A DNA stretch of 5,635 bases from Eubacterium sp. (GTDB taxonomy: Bacteria; Bacillota; Clostridia; Lachnospirales; Lachnospiraceae), in contig DOVJ01000014.1 of the NCBI GenBank assembly GCA_003520145.1, forward strand, positions 1 through 5,635. The letters run 5' to 3'. The notes under the pieces are model-generated. The model was not told the DNA's origin. It searched no databases and worked only from the letters and a program-made list of their open reading frames with translations. The position numbers were made by a program, and so were the translations under genes. Below, one piece after another: positions 5,603 through 5,635 of this stretch (its first letter is position 1; each line of letters begins with the position of its first letter).

Positions 5603-5635
5603 ATGAGGCCGTAAAAAACTATCACTAGGACACGC

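Noticed and set aside
5603..5635. ATG at 5603 directly after the ATPase stop
   Set aside because: It opens only three codons before TAA and has no supporting context; no gene start is supported in the last 33 bases.
1..5635. CRISPR arrays, tRNA/rRNA genes, insertion sequences, attachment sites
   Set aside because: No direct-repeat array, RNA gene, transposase or terminal repeat is seen; the region is an ordinary dense gene cluster.

Overview
The window reads as chromosomal DNA from a low-to-moderate GC Firmicute, most likely a member of Clostridia and plausibly Lachnospiraceae. This rests on the protein sequences, the strong AGGAGG-type ribosome binding sites, frequent ATA and AGA codons, and tight co-directional gene packing; no sequence search was possible, so the taxonomy is inference. 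All real genes are on the + strand and about 97% of the window is coding.

Bases 1-2647 form one tightly coupled unit: the C-terminal part of a PLP-dependent cysteine desulfurase (cut by the window start), mnmA (tRNA U34 2-thiouridylase) and a LysR-type regulator. Each gene starts inside the stop codon of the one before it (ATGA overlaps). The desulfurase and MnmA make an obvious functional pair: sulfur is taken from cysteine as a persulfide and passed to U34 of tRNA. The MnmA is a variant with a C-x2-C motif (C101, C104) plus C200, where the classical enzyme has D-x2-C plus Cys. A LysR regulator as third gene of such a unit is less expected.

Bases 2648-2801 are the only real intergenic region (154 bases) and the most interesting non-coding part. 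They hold a nested, interrupted inverted repeat (outer arms 2682-2690/2730-2738, inner arms 2696-2702/2715-2721), followed at once by a strong intrinsic terminator (stem 2741-2772, T-run to 2775). The next start codon is only 26 bases after the T-run and its Shine-Dalgarno only about 9, so there is no room for a separate promoter and start site after the terminator. The terminator must therefore lie in the leader of the downstream operon, be read through from upstream, or both. That layout fits transcription attenuation (possibly a small riboswitch) or a protein operator combined with a leader terminator.

Bases 2802-5602 are a complete ABC importer of the NitT/TauT (SsuABC/TauABC/ThiXYZ-like) family: a lipoprotein substrate-binding protein, a permease with an N-terminal extension of extra membrane segments, and an ATPase whose start is best placed at 4817, overlapping the permease stop. 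The substrate cannot be read from sequence. The link to cysteine desulfurase, MnmA and LysR makes a sulfur compound or a thiamine-type precursor reasonable guesses. The binding protein is cysteine-rich for an exported protein and has a Cys-Cys pair where, by recalled alignment, THI5-type proteins carry their CCCFC motif. The last 33 bases after the ATPase contain no recognisable gene; whether the operon continues is not visible.
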